Source: Bog-366 sp963722555
GTDB lineage: Bacteria > Acidobacteriota > Terriglobia > UBA7540
Assembly (NCBI GenBank): GCA_963722555.1
Contig: CAVRNQ010000005.1
Span: 372,001-436,000 of the forward strand
DNA: 64,000 nucleotides
Direction of reading: 5' to 3'
In this document: positions 1 to 8,611 of the stretch, piece after piece
Layout of the letters: the number at the start of each line of letters is the position of its first letter
How positions within the stretch are numbered: the first letter of the stretch is position 1
Program-made: the position numbers and the translations under genes
The notes under the pieces: model-generated
Databases searched by the model: none
Told to the model about the DNA's origin: nothing
What the model saw: only the letters and a program-made list of their open reading frames with translations

Positions 1-973
1 AGTTGAAGTCGCTCGGCATCGAGTGCTTCAGCGCACTAAAAGCGTTGCCATAGCGGACCGCCGCTTCGTAAGAACCTTTCGTTAATCGCCCGTAGATGAA
101 GCCGGCGCTGAAGGAATCGCCACCGCCGAGGCGATCCACAATTTCCAGTTCGTACTTCACGTCGTCATAGAATCTGCCGTCCGCATAGGCGACGGCAGTC
201 CAGGTGTTGCGCCACACCAGCGGGTTCTCGCGGAGAGTGATAGCCACGGCTTTGAACTGGAATCTCTCCTGGAGTCGCCTTGCCACTTCTTTATACGATT
301 CGGCGGAAACTTGCGTGAATCCTTTCTCGTCCGTCTTCCCTTCCGCTTTGATCTTAAAGACCACGTTCGTGTCTTCTTCGGTGGTGATGAGGACGTCTAC
401 GTATTCCATCAGAGGTTCCTGGACGGACTGCGCTTTCTCCGGCGACCACAATTTTCCGCGATAATTCAGATCGTAGCTGACCGTGAGGCCCGCTTGCTTT
501 GCGGCTTTCAACGCCTCGATCGTCACGGACGCCGCGGAATCGCTCAGCGCCGGCGTGATGCCGCTGGTATGAAACCAGCGGGCGCCTTCCATGACTTTCT
601 TCCAATTCACCTCGCCCGGTTGGATGGCGCTGATGGCGGAATTCCGGCGGTCGTAGAGCACGGAACTGGCGCGGGGCGCAGCACCGAACTCCAGGAAGTA
701 GAGACCCATTCGGGACTCGGCGTCAGGCGCCCATAACACATGCGACGTCTCCACGCCGGCCTGGCGGGCGCGGTTTTCCGCCAAGCGCCCCAGAGAATTC
801 TTCGGCAGCCGGGAGACCCAGGCACTCTTCAAACCCAGGCGGGCGACGCCAACGGCAACGTTCAGCTCTCCGCCGCCGACTTGGACGTCCAACGTGGAAG
901 TTTGCTCCAGGCGCTGGAAGTGCGGCGGCGAAAGGCGAATCATCGCTTCGCCAAAAGTTACGACGTCAGGCAT
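1..973 (-). CDS. kdgK: 2-keto-3-deoxygluconate kinase (PfkB family), C-terminus cut by window edge
   Basis: Translating the minus strand from the ATG at 973 gives an uninterrupted 324-codon frame that runs off the left edge. It begins MPDVVTFGEAMIRLSPP, the usual N-terminus of PfkB carbohydrate kinases, with the GGGELNVAVGVARLG substrate-binding segment near residue 33. The second PfkB signature, GGGDSFSAGF, lies near residue 285 and supplies the catalytic Asp and anion hole. Family knowledge: these enzymes phosphorylate 2-keto-3-deoxygluconate in uronate or Entner-Doudoroff catabolism. The Shine-Dalgarno sequence GGAGG lies 5 nt before the ATG. Fructokinase or ribokinase specificity cannot be excluded from sequence alone. 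The missing part is probably only the last 15-30 residues. Confidence 0.85.
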   Translation of the reverse strand, partial: MPDVVTFGEAMIRLSPPHFQRLEQTSTLDVQVGGGELNVAVGVARLGLKSAWVSRLPKNSLGRLAENRARQAGVETSHVLWAPDAESRMGLYFLEFGAAPRASSVLYDRRNSAISAIQPGEVNWKKVMEGARWFHTSGITPALSDSAASVTIEALKAAKQAGLTVSYDLNYRGKLWSPEKAQSVQEPLMEYVDVLITTEEDTNVVFKIKAEGKTDEKGFTQVSAESYKEVARRLQERFQFKAVAITLRENPLVWRNTWTAVAYADGRFYDDVKYELEIVDRLGGGDSFSAGFIYGRLTKGSYEAAVRYGNAFSALKHSMPSDFN

Positions 974-1122
974 GACATCCTCCACGAGCGGGTCGAACCC
1001 CACGAGTAATCGCACACTATAGGATGTCCCGGGGAGAATTGCAGCCCCTTTTCAAGGTGCGAGGCGCACCCTCCCTTCACTTCCATCCTAAGCGTTGACA
1101 GCCTTTCGGCTGCCCATGATGA

Positions 1123-1299
1123 GCAGAAACTCGATGAGGAAAAGCAATCACCCAAACTGTCATCCTGAGCAGCAGCGAAGGATCTGCATGGGTTTTCAGT
1201 AACAAAGACAAATGCAGATCCTTCGTCCCGAAAGAACCGGGACTCAGGATGACAGTGTCGCGATGGTGAATCGAAATGACTTACGCATCGAGTTTCTGC
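1123..1299. repeat. Composite palindromic repeat, copy 1
   Basis: The unit is bounded by GCAGAAACTCGA (1123-1134) and its reverse complement TCGAGTTTCTGC (1288-1299). Inside is a palindromic TGTCATCCTGAGC...GACTCAGGATGACAG block (1157-1255). A second copy in the same orientation lies at 1636-1818, and flanking sequence is also shared (a GACAGCCTTTCGGCTGCCCA segment precedes both). Confidence 0.7.
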
Positions 1300-1635
1300 A
1301 GAGCGTTTCGCTGTCCTCCTGGGCCCCTCCGCTGTCATTCTGAGTCCGTTCGCTGCGCTCAGGATAAACTGCGCGGAGAATCTCGCCCTGCCCGTCCTTC
1401 CGCCTACCGACATAGCTCGTCTCTCGTCACCGGTTTGGGGATCGGATCATCGGGTCATCGGGCCATCGGGTGATTTGCGATTTGTGGTTCTCGAAGACAG
1501 CGTATCGTTTCATGTTCTCACCTGAACCTACCGATAACCGATTTGGGGAAGTGTGTCACGCCGGGGTTTGGCCGTCGTCCCCGCCCACTGCGCTGTCATC
1601 CTGAGCCTTGACAGCCTTTCGGCTGCCCATGATGG

Positions 1636-1818
1636 GCAGAAACTCGACAAGGAGAACCAATGCCCCTTGCTGTCATCCTGAGCGAAGCGAAGGATCCCGG
1701 CAGTTCGCGCGGCGTTGGCGAACAGAGTAAACTACGGGGATTCTTCGCCCAAAAAGCGGGCTCAGAATGACAGCGCAAGCGATGCTGAATCTGAATGACT
1801 TACGCGTCGAGTTTCTGC
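1636..1818. repeat. Composite palindromic repeat, copy 2
   Basis: Same layout as the 1123-1299 copy: GCAGAAACTCGA at the left, TCGAGTTTCTGC at the right, and an internal TGTCATCCTGAGCGAAGCGA ... CTCAGAATGACAG palindrome. It is 183 bp against 177 bp in copy 1. Inside and outside arms differ by scattered substitutions, so duplication was not recent. Confidence 0.7.
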
Positions 1819-1939
1819 AGAGCCTTGCGAAGGATCTCGCCCTGCCTGCCTTTCCGCCCTCGGGTTTTGCCTTTTCTTGTCACTCGCCACTCGTCACTTG
1901 CCAGATCTGCTCTCAATAACTCCCTTTCTTTTCATCAAT

Positions 1940-2180
1940 ATAATGGAGAGAAGACTATAAGTAGCTTATTATTCAATAACATAATGGAGAGCCTGAAATC
2001 GGGCATTTTTTCTACATGTGTTTTCAACAACATAATGGAACTTACCTTCATTTTTTCCCCCCGCGTTTTTCGCTACTTGGCCACACAGAATGGACTAACT
2101 ATTTTAGTTTCAATGATATAGATTCTTGCAAGATTTTCGCTATTCATCGCTAACCCATTTTGTTTCTGGTACATAATGGA
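1940..2180 (+). repeat. AT-rich island with four copies of ATAATGGA
   Basis: ATAATGGA occurs at 1940-1947, 1981-1988, 2032-2039 and 2173-2180. The second and third are preceded by TTCAAYAAC. Composition is clearly more AT-rich than the surroundings. No ORF is associated. Multiple short direct repeats of this kind occur at the ends of some transposons and in some regulatory arrays; which applies here is unknown. Confidence 0.5.
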
Positions 2181-2307
2181 AAGCCGCGGTATTTTGTAGC
2201 GGCAGCTTGGTTGTAACGACGCTCCACCTGTCCCGATCATCTGTATCGGGATGAGCGCCGACCAAGGGCCGGATTGTAGCGCCGCGCCTAGGCCCACCCC
2301 TCTATGT

Positions 2308-2369
2308 TAGGCACAATCGCGAGGCGCTTGTAAAGGGGGCGCCGCGATTTGGTGCCTACCCGTAGGCAC
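2308..2369. repeat. Overlapping, mutually exclusive hairpins
   Basis: GTGCCTA at 2352-2358 can pair with TAGGCAC at 2308-2314, with an inner stem AATCGCG/CGCGATT, or with TAGGCAC at 2363-2369 across a 4-nt CCCG loop. The two folds share one arm. No adjacent gene makes an attenuator role obvious, so it is listed as a structured repeat. Confidence 0.5.
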
Positions 2370-2515
2370 AAAGTTTTGACATCCCGCAGAATCTCACCAT
2401 TTCCGGGTCGAAGGGCGCAGACGCCGTGGTTGCGTCTGCGGCTTGTGTCCCGAGCTATCGGATATTTTGGTGTGTACTGCGCCAGCCTGCGAGATTACAG
2501 CACAACCACGACGGT

Positions 2516-2608
2516 GTCATTCCCGCGCCGGCGGGAATCATTGCGACAGTCATTCCCGCGGAAGCGGGAATCCAGCTCTCCGTGGACCCCCGCTTCCGCG
2601 GGGGTGAC
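2516..2608. repeat. Three-hairpin ATTCCCGC repeat cluster
   Basis: Two ATTCCCGCG..GCGGGAAT hairpins and one CCCCGCTTCCGCGGGG hairpin lie in tandem, bounded by GTCA and TGAC. The same hairpin recurs at 38578-38597 and twice inside each mobile element copy at 56323-56493 and 57615-57785. Confidence 0.7.
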
Positions 2609-3007
2609 CGTCGATGGTCTTTCACGTGGACAGGACGCTCGGCGTTGCCACCGACCCACGCGCAGGCTCGCTTGCAAGCCCGTTGATCTTAATGGCGGGC
2701 GGCTTTTCTCCCGCACCGTGGATTTGGCGGCGCGGGTTCCTGTTGCCTGTATCTTGTCCCCTGTTCTCGACGGTGCGGCCAAGTGGGATTGAGATTACTT
2801 TGTTTGCGGCGCGGCAAAAACCCGCGCCGCTGGAAGAGCTGCCTGCCATTAAGATAGGCGGACCGGACCGCAGGCCCTGCGCTACCAAATTCCTTCCCCC
2901 TCTCCCCAGCCGGGGAGAGGGGGCCACGCTCTGGCCGTCCAGGGGTGAGGGCCCCTTGTCGGTCATCGCACCCATCGCAAAGCCCGCGATGTATGCGCCA
3001 CCCGCGG

Positions 3008-3997
3008 CTAGAACTTCGAAGCCACAGCCGGCACGACCTCAGCGCCTCCCACGAAGATCTGTTTCCCGAGGCTCCGTGCAGTGTCTAGCTCCTCTCTTGC
3101 CCCGGGAGATTCGGCGAGGAGAAGCAAAGCGTCACAGACCTCCAGCCAAGGCTTATCCCAACGCCGCACATAATCCTCCCGCGTGATCACGATCCCAAGT
3201 TCCTTTGCCCTCTCGTCGATCAGATGGGTCAGGTGCGGGACATAGGGAGTGTGTCCCTTCTGGTATAGACATATGGCAGCATCGATTGCTTTCGTGACAT
3301 TATTCAGACGTTCATCGTCAGTGTCAGCAGTATACGGACCAGCCACATAAATTCGCATTTCCTTGACCCGCCGGAATCTGCCAAGAACAAACTCAAATAT
3401 GGCTGTTGGCGGGCGGGTAATTACATCTAACGGAGTGTCATGCCGGGTCTGGAGACGGTACAAAAACGCAAAATCGATGCCCAGCAAGCACGATATATAG
3501 CATTCGACTTCTCCGTGGGTTTTCCCAAATTTCCTTACGCCCAAATAAAGTACCCAGAAGACCACGAACCAAAGTAGACTCACTCCGCTCCTCTTCTTGA
3601 CGGGCTTTTCGGTGATTACGATCCAGTCCCAAATGACGTATAAGAGGAAGATCCACACGATTGTTCCGAAAGCGTCTAGCGGAGCGTCAATGGCAACGAG
3701 AAGTCGACAATACAAGAATAAGAGGATGATATCGACCAAGAATCGCAGGAAGCCCTGACGGGTGCTAACCTCGGGGTCTAATTCCTCTTGCGTCATCATC
3801 CTGTGGTATCCAACCCAGCTTGCGATAACAACTGTATTGCCCAGTACGAATATCCAAAGATCGAGCTCCGACCAGTTGCCAAGGAGATTTCGAAACCACG
3901 GTCTGCCAATTGCCCGCTCGAAACCTATACCGACAACAACCGCAAAAAGGATATCGACAAAACTCAGTCCAACTTTGGAGGTTTGCCTTTCGTTCAC
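3008..3997 (-). CDS. Multi-pass membrane protein with C-terminal nucleoside 2-deoxyribosyltransferase-like domain
   Basis: The 329-residue protein starts at a GTG (3997) with AGGAGGA 6 nt upstream; the in-frame ATG at 4027 has no such site. Residues about 1-185 carry five to six hydrophobic segments (for example FVDILFAVVVGIGF, LWIFVLGNTVVIASW, IVWIFLLYVIWDW). After a basic linker, residues about 216-329 match the NDT/DUF4406 fold: MRIYVAGPYT at the first strand, PHLTHLIDE, then CDALLLLAESPGAREELDTA with the Glu expected of the catalytic nucleophile. NDT enzymes cleave N-glycosidic bonds of nucleosides; relatives occur in phage and defence contexts. The membrane fusion is seen; the function (nucleotide sensing or hydrolysis at the membrane) is inference. 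The gene is visibly less GC-rich than its neighbours and stands alone between repeat-rich spacers. Confidence 0.75.
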   Translation of the reverse strand: MNERQTSKVGLSFVDILFAVVVGIGFERAIGRPWFRNLLGNWSELDLWIFVLGNTVVIASWVGYHRMMTQEELDPEVSTRQGFLRFLVDIILLFLYCRLLVAIDAPLDAFGTIVWIFLLYVIWDWIVITEKPVKKRSGVSLLWFVVFWVLYLGVRKFGKTHGEVECYISCLLGIDFAFLYRLQTRHDTPLDVITRPPTAIFEFVLGRFRRVKEMRIYVAGPYTADTDDERLNNVTKAIDAAICLYQKGHTPYVPHLTHLIDERAKELGIVITREDYVRRWDKPWLEVCDALLLLAESPGAREELDTARSLGKQIFVGGAEVVPAVASKF

Positions 3998-4528
3998 TTG
4001 TTTCCTCCTGCAAGTCTCAGGCAGCACACACGTCAGGCCCCATGCGTCATGTGTCGTTCGCTAGGGACGAAGCCAAATGCCGGACACACGGTTTTTACCA
4101 CGACGTTAGCTACCGAACTTCTTACACCCTCTTAATTAACAAATCAAGGGACAGGAGATACGCGGGGTTGGGTGAAGGGGCTGGGGGGGAAGGTCCGACC
4201 CCCTCACCCGGCCCGCTCCGGCTGGTGAAGGCGCCGGCAGCGGTCCTCTCCCCCAGGGGGCGAGGGCTGGGAGCGGTAAGAGCGCGTCCGCGGTCCGAGG
4301 GGCGGGGGTCGGAAGGGCAGGTTTCGGGTGGCAGCTCTTAGCTTTCGACCTTCAACCTTCGACTCTTCGACTCTCGACTTCCCCCGGCGTCCGAAGAGCG
4401 CGGGGCGCGCCGCCGGATTCTGGAAGTGCCAAGATTTGAGGTATAGGAGTATGATGTTTAATGTAACGTCCCGGGGAATACCCGCGCGGCGCTCAGCGTG
4501 CCTCGCGGCCCGGGTGAAAGAAGGAAAC
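3998..4528. other. Intergenic region with palindromic repeats
   Basis: This 530-bp spacer separates two divergent genes. It contains GGGGGAGAGG/CCTCTCCCCC-type and GGGTGAAGG/CCCTCACCC palindromes at about 4170-4265 and a pyrimidine-rich low-complexity stretch (TTCGACCTTC..TTCGACTCTTCG) at about 4340-4385. No ORF with family resemblance was found. Confidence 0.5.
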
Positions 4529-5950
4529 GTGTTTGAGGAAAGATTGAAGTTGGCGGTTTTTATTGACTTTGACAACATTCAGATCGGCGTTAAGGAGACG
4601 CTCGGCAAAGACTTTGACGTCTCCATCGTCCTGGAGGCGCTCAAGGAGCGCGGTGAGGTGGTCAGCAAGATTGCCTACGGCGACTGGCCGCGCGCCGGTG
4701 AGTACAGCCGCCAGATGACCCAATACGCCGTGCACATGGTACAGCGCAGCGTGACGCCGCGTGGCGACAAGAACGGCGCGGACATCAACTTGGCGCTCGA
4801 CGCGCTGGAAATGGCTTTTACGCGCGATCATATCAACACCTTCGTGATCGTGGGCGGCGACAGCGACTTCATTGCGCTGGTGGAAAAACTGAAGCAGTAC
4901 GACAAGCGCGTGTTCGTGGTCGGCGGGCGCCAGTTCACGAGCGGCATTCTGCAGCGCAACTGCCACGAGTTCATTTCCTACGAGAATCTGCTCAAGACGG
5001 GGGGCGACGGCTCCCGCACCGCGCGCTCCCAGCGTGCCGCAGCACGAGGTGCGGAAAGCCGGCCGCTCTCTACAGCGCTGCCGAATATCCAGCGTGCTCT
5101 GGAGATTCTGGCCGAACGCGAAGTTGCCCCACAACTCGGCCTGCTCAAGAGCACCCTGTTGCAACTCGATCCCACCTTCAGCGAGCGCGACTTCGGCGCC
5201 GGCTCGTTTCTGGATTTCATTCAGAAACTCCGCAAGGCAGGACTGGTGGAGATGCGCCGCACGGAGCGCGGCTATCTCGTGGAAGCTCCGGAAGCTGAGG
5301 GAGCCCCCGAAGCCCCGGCGGAGCCTGTGGAAGTTCCAGTGGAACCCGAGCCGACTGCGGAAGCTCCTGTCCCTGAGGCCCAGCCTGCTTCCAGCGCACC
5401 GCCGGTGACTCCGAGCGCGAGCCTGGAAGATTCCCTGGCCGTGTTGCGGCTGGCTCTGCCCGGCCATTTCGAGAAGGCCCCTAACCGCCCGGTTTACCTG
5501 CGCCAGATTCGGCAGATCTTGCGCGCCGCAGGCAGCTCCATCGATGAGCGGTCAGGTTTTCGCGGTCTGCTCGATCTTCTCCATCAGGCCCAGCGCGAAG
5601 GCTGGCTGCGCCTGCATCGGGATCGCAAGGGGGTCTGGCGGATCTTCCCCACCGCCGCTCCCGCACCGGCTCCCGTCGCTCCAGTGACGCCGGCCGGCGA
5701 GGCGCCGCAAGGCCTTGAACCGGAACTCCTGCCCGTCGAAACCGATGTGATTTGGGAGGCCGCCGAGCACGCCGAGGAAATAGTAGAACCCCCAGAGCCG
5801 CCCGTGCCCGCCGTGGTCGAGGAAGTTGCCCCGGTAGAAACCGCTCCGCAGCGCAAGCCACGCAGGCCGCGCGCTCCCAAATCGGGCACGAAAAGGGGGA
5901 CGCGTAAGGCGTCAACCCGCCGTAAGCCGAAGGAACCGGCGGAGCCTTGA
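4529..5950 (+). CDS. NYN (LabA/DUF88) PIN-like domain protein with two OST-HTH/LOTUS domains
   Basis: The frame from the GTG at 4529 encodes 473 residues; a GAAGGA stretch just upstream acts as a weak ribosome-binding site. A GTG at 4514 is an alternative. Residues about 7-150 form a NYN domain with the acidic positions FIDFDN (D13, D15), KNGADINLALD (D85) and VGGDSDF (D111, D113). These are the metal-binding residues of PIN-like ribonucleases. Residues about 180-255 and 297-370 are two LOTUS-type winged helices (RALEILAEREVAPQLGLLKS; YLRQIRQILRAAG), a domain known to bind RNA or helicases. Between and after them lie Pro/Glu/Ala-rich linkers and a basic Arg/Lys-rich tail. The role is inferred to be RNA cleavage or surveillance; no partner gene is adjacent. 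Confidence 0.85.
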   Translation: MFEERLKLAVFIDFDNIQIGVKETLGKDFDVSIVLEALKERGEVVSKIAYGDWPRAGEYSRQMTQYAVHMVQRSVTPRGDKNGADINLALDALEMAFTRDHINTFVIVGGDSDFIALVEKLKQYDKRVFVVGGRQFTSGILQRNCHEFISYENLLKTGGDGSRTARSQRAAARGAESRPLSTALPNIQRALEILAEREVAPQLGLLKSTLLQLDPTFSERDFGAGSFLDFIQKLRKAGLVEMRRTERGYLVEAPEAEGAPEAPAEPVEVPVEPEPTAEAPVPEAQPASSAPPVTPSASLEDSLAVLRLALPGHFEKAPNRPVYLRQIRQILRAAGSSIDERSGFRGLLDLLHQAQREGWLRLHRDRKGVWRIFPTAAPAPAPVAPVTPAGEAPQGLEPELLPVETDVIWEAAEHAEEIVEPPEPPVPAVVEEVAPVETAPQRKPRRPRAPKSGTKRGTRKASTRRKPKEPAEP

Positions 5951-6139
5951 ACTGGCTTCGGCAATTTTGGATTTGCGATTTTGGATTTGGGATTAGCGAG
6001 GCGGGCGTGTCCCTGAACAAAGGAACGGCCCGGGGGCTCGTGCGACTCGCGAGAAAGCCATGCTGCCGATCGCCAGAAAGAATGTGGCTATGAACGTGAC
6101 CTTGTAACTACGAGTGCTTCGGCCCATTTCGAATTCTAC

Positions 6140-8281
6140 TCATAGAGATGTGGCGCCGTTCTTCCACCAAGCGGTGAAGGCCGAGAAACCCGTAGGCCGC
6201 ATGACGTCAACGCGCACGCGGGTGGGATTCTTCTCCTGAAACTGAATGTGCATTCCAGCCTGCTGCCCGGGCAGAAGGACAGGCAGCGCGGCGGAGCCTT
6301 GCTCCATCGGAAGATCGTCAAAACCAAAGACGACCCACCGCAGCGTGTAACCTTCCAGGGTATAGGCGGGCAACGTCTTCCGAGTGGTCAGGGTGGCGTT
6401 CAGCAATCCCTCGCCTGGACCCAGTTGCAGGCTTTCAACAGGGCTCGACTCCTGGCGGAGCACGTCGAACGAGGGCTTGCGGTTGCCATACAGGTCCACG
6501 ACGCCGTGCACGCGCTGCTTGAGCGGTCCCAGGCCTTTGTCGCCCACGTGCGTGCGGTAGTCGTTGTAGTCGAAGAAAATTGTCCCGGCAACAAAATCGA
6601 ATTCGCGGCAGACATTGGTGTGGTCGCGCAGGATTTCAATGCGACGGGCGTCGCCCCCCAGACGTTCCGGTGTGCACTCGCAGTAGCCGTATTCGGAGAT
6701 GACCACGGGCTTCGTGGGAAAAGCGCGATGGATCTCCTCCAGGTTGCGCCGCACCGAGTCGGGGTTACCCTGATACCAGCTTCCGTAATACTCGTTCCAC
6801 TCGATGAAGTCGAGCCATCCGGCGGCATCGGTTCCAGGATCCTGCTGCAAAGAGTTTGAGGCATAGGTCAGCAAGCGATGGGGGTCGAGACGGCGGGCAG
6901 CTTCGGCCATGCGCCGGATGAAAGCTTGTGCCGGAGGATTATGGCCGTTCACTTCGTTGCAGAGTCCCCAGGCGATAATCGCAGGGTGGTTGCAGTCGCG
7001 CGCAATCATCTCGCGCAATTGTTCGAGTCCGTTCTGCATGATTTCGGGCGAGGGCTCGTTGGCCATGCCGTCGAACGTGGCAGAGCCCCAGGAAGGAACT
7101 TCTTCCTGAATCAGAATGCCATGGCGATCGCAATAGTCCAGCACGCGTTTGTCCTGCTGCCAGTGCACGCGGGTGAAGACGCAGTTGAGCTCTTTCAGGT
7201 CCTCGTGGTCGTGCGTGATCCACTCCTCGGGTTCCGCCATGCCGTACTGTGGATTGCTGCCCGCCATGCGCTCCACGCCCATTAACCGCACCCGCTCACC
7301 ATTCAAATAGAATGCCGCATTCCTGATTTCGAATTTCCGGGAGCCGAAGGTCTGCGTGTAGCTGTGCAGAGGCTTGTGGTCTTGCGAAACTTGGACGGTG
7401 GCGCGATAAAGATGAGGATGGTCGAAGTGCCAGAGTTTCATCGGCTCATTGGCCGGTGTCAACGTGACCTCTTGGGTTGCCCCTGGTTCCAGCCGGACTT
7501 CGCCGGCGCCGGCTGCATTCACGAGGGCCAAACCCGTGTCTGCTTCCGCGACGCGGTAGTCAAAGCCGAGTTGCGCCGCAGTTTGGCCGGCGTTGCGCAC
7601 GATCGCACGGATGATCAATGGCGTGCGCCCAGCTTCGAGATCCGGCACGGCGTCGATCCGGAGACCTTCGATGTAAACGTTGGGAGTAACGAGCAAGCTT
7701 ACCGGACGCGTAATTCCTCCATCCTGAGCCCAATCGAAGGAGTCCCTTCTCGGAAGCATGCCCTCGTCGAAGGAGTTATCGACTTTGACAACGAGAAAAT
7801 TGGGGCCATCAAAACGCAAGGCCGGCGTGGCATCGAAGCTGAACGCCGTGTATCCCCGCCGCAAATGCTCGCCCAGCAACTTCCCGTTGAGCCACACCTT
7901 CGCGCTGTGGTACACGGCTTCAAACTCGATTCGAACGGTCCTGCCAGCCCAATGCCTGGGGGCCTCAAAGCTCGTGCGATACCAAGCGATCCCCTGGTGC
8001 TCGGCCTTGTCTGGCAAGACTTGCCAGGTGTGTGGGACAGCCACCCAGGTCGAAGGTGCCGGGCCGGCTTTCATCTCTTCGAACCAGCCTTGCCGTTCGC
8101 AACGATCCTCTGGGTCGAGCCCAAACGACCAGCGATCGAGAGGGATAACAACCGTCCCGAATTCCAAGGCACTCTCCGCGAGTCCGAATTGCGTGCCGCG
8201 GAGCCCTGGCGGCATCACGCCAAGTGCGGCGCCAGCAACTGCAATCTGCTGCAAGAATCTTCGACGGGGAAGCTCGCTCAT
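6140..8281 (-). CDS. Glycoside hydrolase family 2 protein, Tat-exported
   Basis: The 713-residue protein opens with MSELPRRRFLQQIAVAGAAL, a twin-arginine signal peptide, so it probably acts folded in the periplasm. A jelly-roll sugar-binding domain (about 50-210; GIAWYRTSFEAP, VWLNGKLLGEH) is followed by an immunoglobulin-like domain and a TIM barrel. The barrel contains the GH2 acid/base Glu443 in CNEVNG and the nucleophile Glu530 in SEYGY. Family members are beta-galactosidases, beta-glucuronidases or beta-mannosidases; which substrate applies here cannot be read from the motifs. The C-terminal part (about 600-713) is a further beta-rich domain. It shares a direction and a 36-bp spacer with the small hypothetical ORF upstream. 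Confidence 0.9.
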   Translation of the reverse strand: MSELPRRRFLQQIAVAGAALGVMPPGLRGTQFGLAESALEFGTVVIPLDRWSFGLDPEDRCERQGWFEEMKAGPAPSTWVAVPHTWQVLPDKAEHQGIAWYRTSFEAPRHWAGRTVRIEFEAVYHSAKVWLNGKLLGEHLRRGYTAFSFDATPALRFDGPNFLVVKVDNSFDEGMLPRRDSFDWAQDGGITRPVSLLVTPNVYIEGLRIDAVPDLEAGRTPLIIRAIVRNAGQTAAQLGFDYRVAEADTGLALVNAAGAGEVRLEPGATQEVTLTPANEPMKLWHFDHPHLYRATVQVSQDHKPLHSYTQTFGSRKFEIRNAAFYLNGERVRLMGVERMAGSNPQYGMAEPEEWITHDHEDLKELNCVFTRVHWQQDKRVLDYCDRHGILIQEEVPSWGSATFDGMANEPSPEIMQNGLEQLREMIARDCNHPAIIAWGLCNEVNGHNPPAQAFIRRMAEAARRLDPHRLLTYASNSLQQDPGTDAAGWLDFIEWNEYYGSWYQGNPDSVRRNLEEIHRAFPTKPVVISEYGYCECTPERLGGDARRIEILRDHTNVCREFDFVAGTIFFDYNDYRTHVGDKGLGPLKQRVHGVVDLYGNRKPSFDVLRQESSPVESLQLGPGEGLLNATLTTRKTLPAYTLEGYTLRWVVFGFDDLPMEQGSAALPVLLPGQQAGMHIQFQEKNPTRVRVDVMRPTGFSAFTAWWKNGATSL

Positions 8282-8317
8282 GGGTTCCTCCTCAGTGATA
8301 GGCCTGGGCTGCGGGGA

Positions 8318-8575
8318 CTATGGCTTATGCCAAGGGGTCGCAGACGGATTCGGTGGCACCGCTTTTGGCCGGCGAAATGTACCACCACCCATACCTTGGA
8401 TCACCAGCACGCCTGCGCCATGGATTTTACTGCTTTCGAAGTTTTGTAGCGCGCCATTTACGTCTACCAGGAGGAAGGTCGCCACTTCCGTGCGCACCCG
8501 GATCGTGTTGGGGTCTATCGGAGGCCGCACGGCGACTGAAAGCAGCAACCTTAGCTGCCCAGGCACCTCCTCCAC
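8318..8575 (-). CDS. Hypothetical 85-residue protein (doubtful)
   Basis: A GTG at 8575 is preceded by AGGGAA at a suitable distance. The frame ends 36 bp before the GH2 gene on the same strand and diverges from the helicase gene. The sequence (for example IRVRTEVATFLLVDVNGAL) is not low-complexity, but matches no family I recognise. It may be a short leader gene, a fragment, or chance. Confidence 0.28.
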   Translation of the reverse strand: MEEVPGQLRLLLSVAVRPPIDPNTIRVRTEVATFLLVDVNGALQNFESSKIHGAGVLVIQGMGGGTFRRPKAVPPNPSATPWHKP

Positions 8576-8611
8576 TTGCTTCCCTGTGAAGCTTCGCGGA
8601 ATAATGAGGCG

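Larger units (their letters stand above)
974..3007. other. 2-kb repeat-rich intergenic region, no convincing gene
   Basis: No frame here shows a recognisable protein or a start with a ribosome-binding site. The stretch holds palindromic repeats: two direct copies of a composite element, several ATTCCCGC/GCGGGAAT hairpins, alternative hairpins around 2308-2369, and CCCTCTCCCC/GGGGAGAGGG palindromes at about 2894-2955. An unusually AT-rich island lies at about 1918-2180. It appears to be a graveyard of small repeats between two genes that both read leftwards. Confidence 0.6.
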
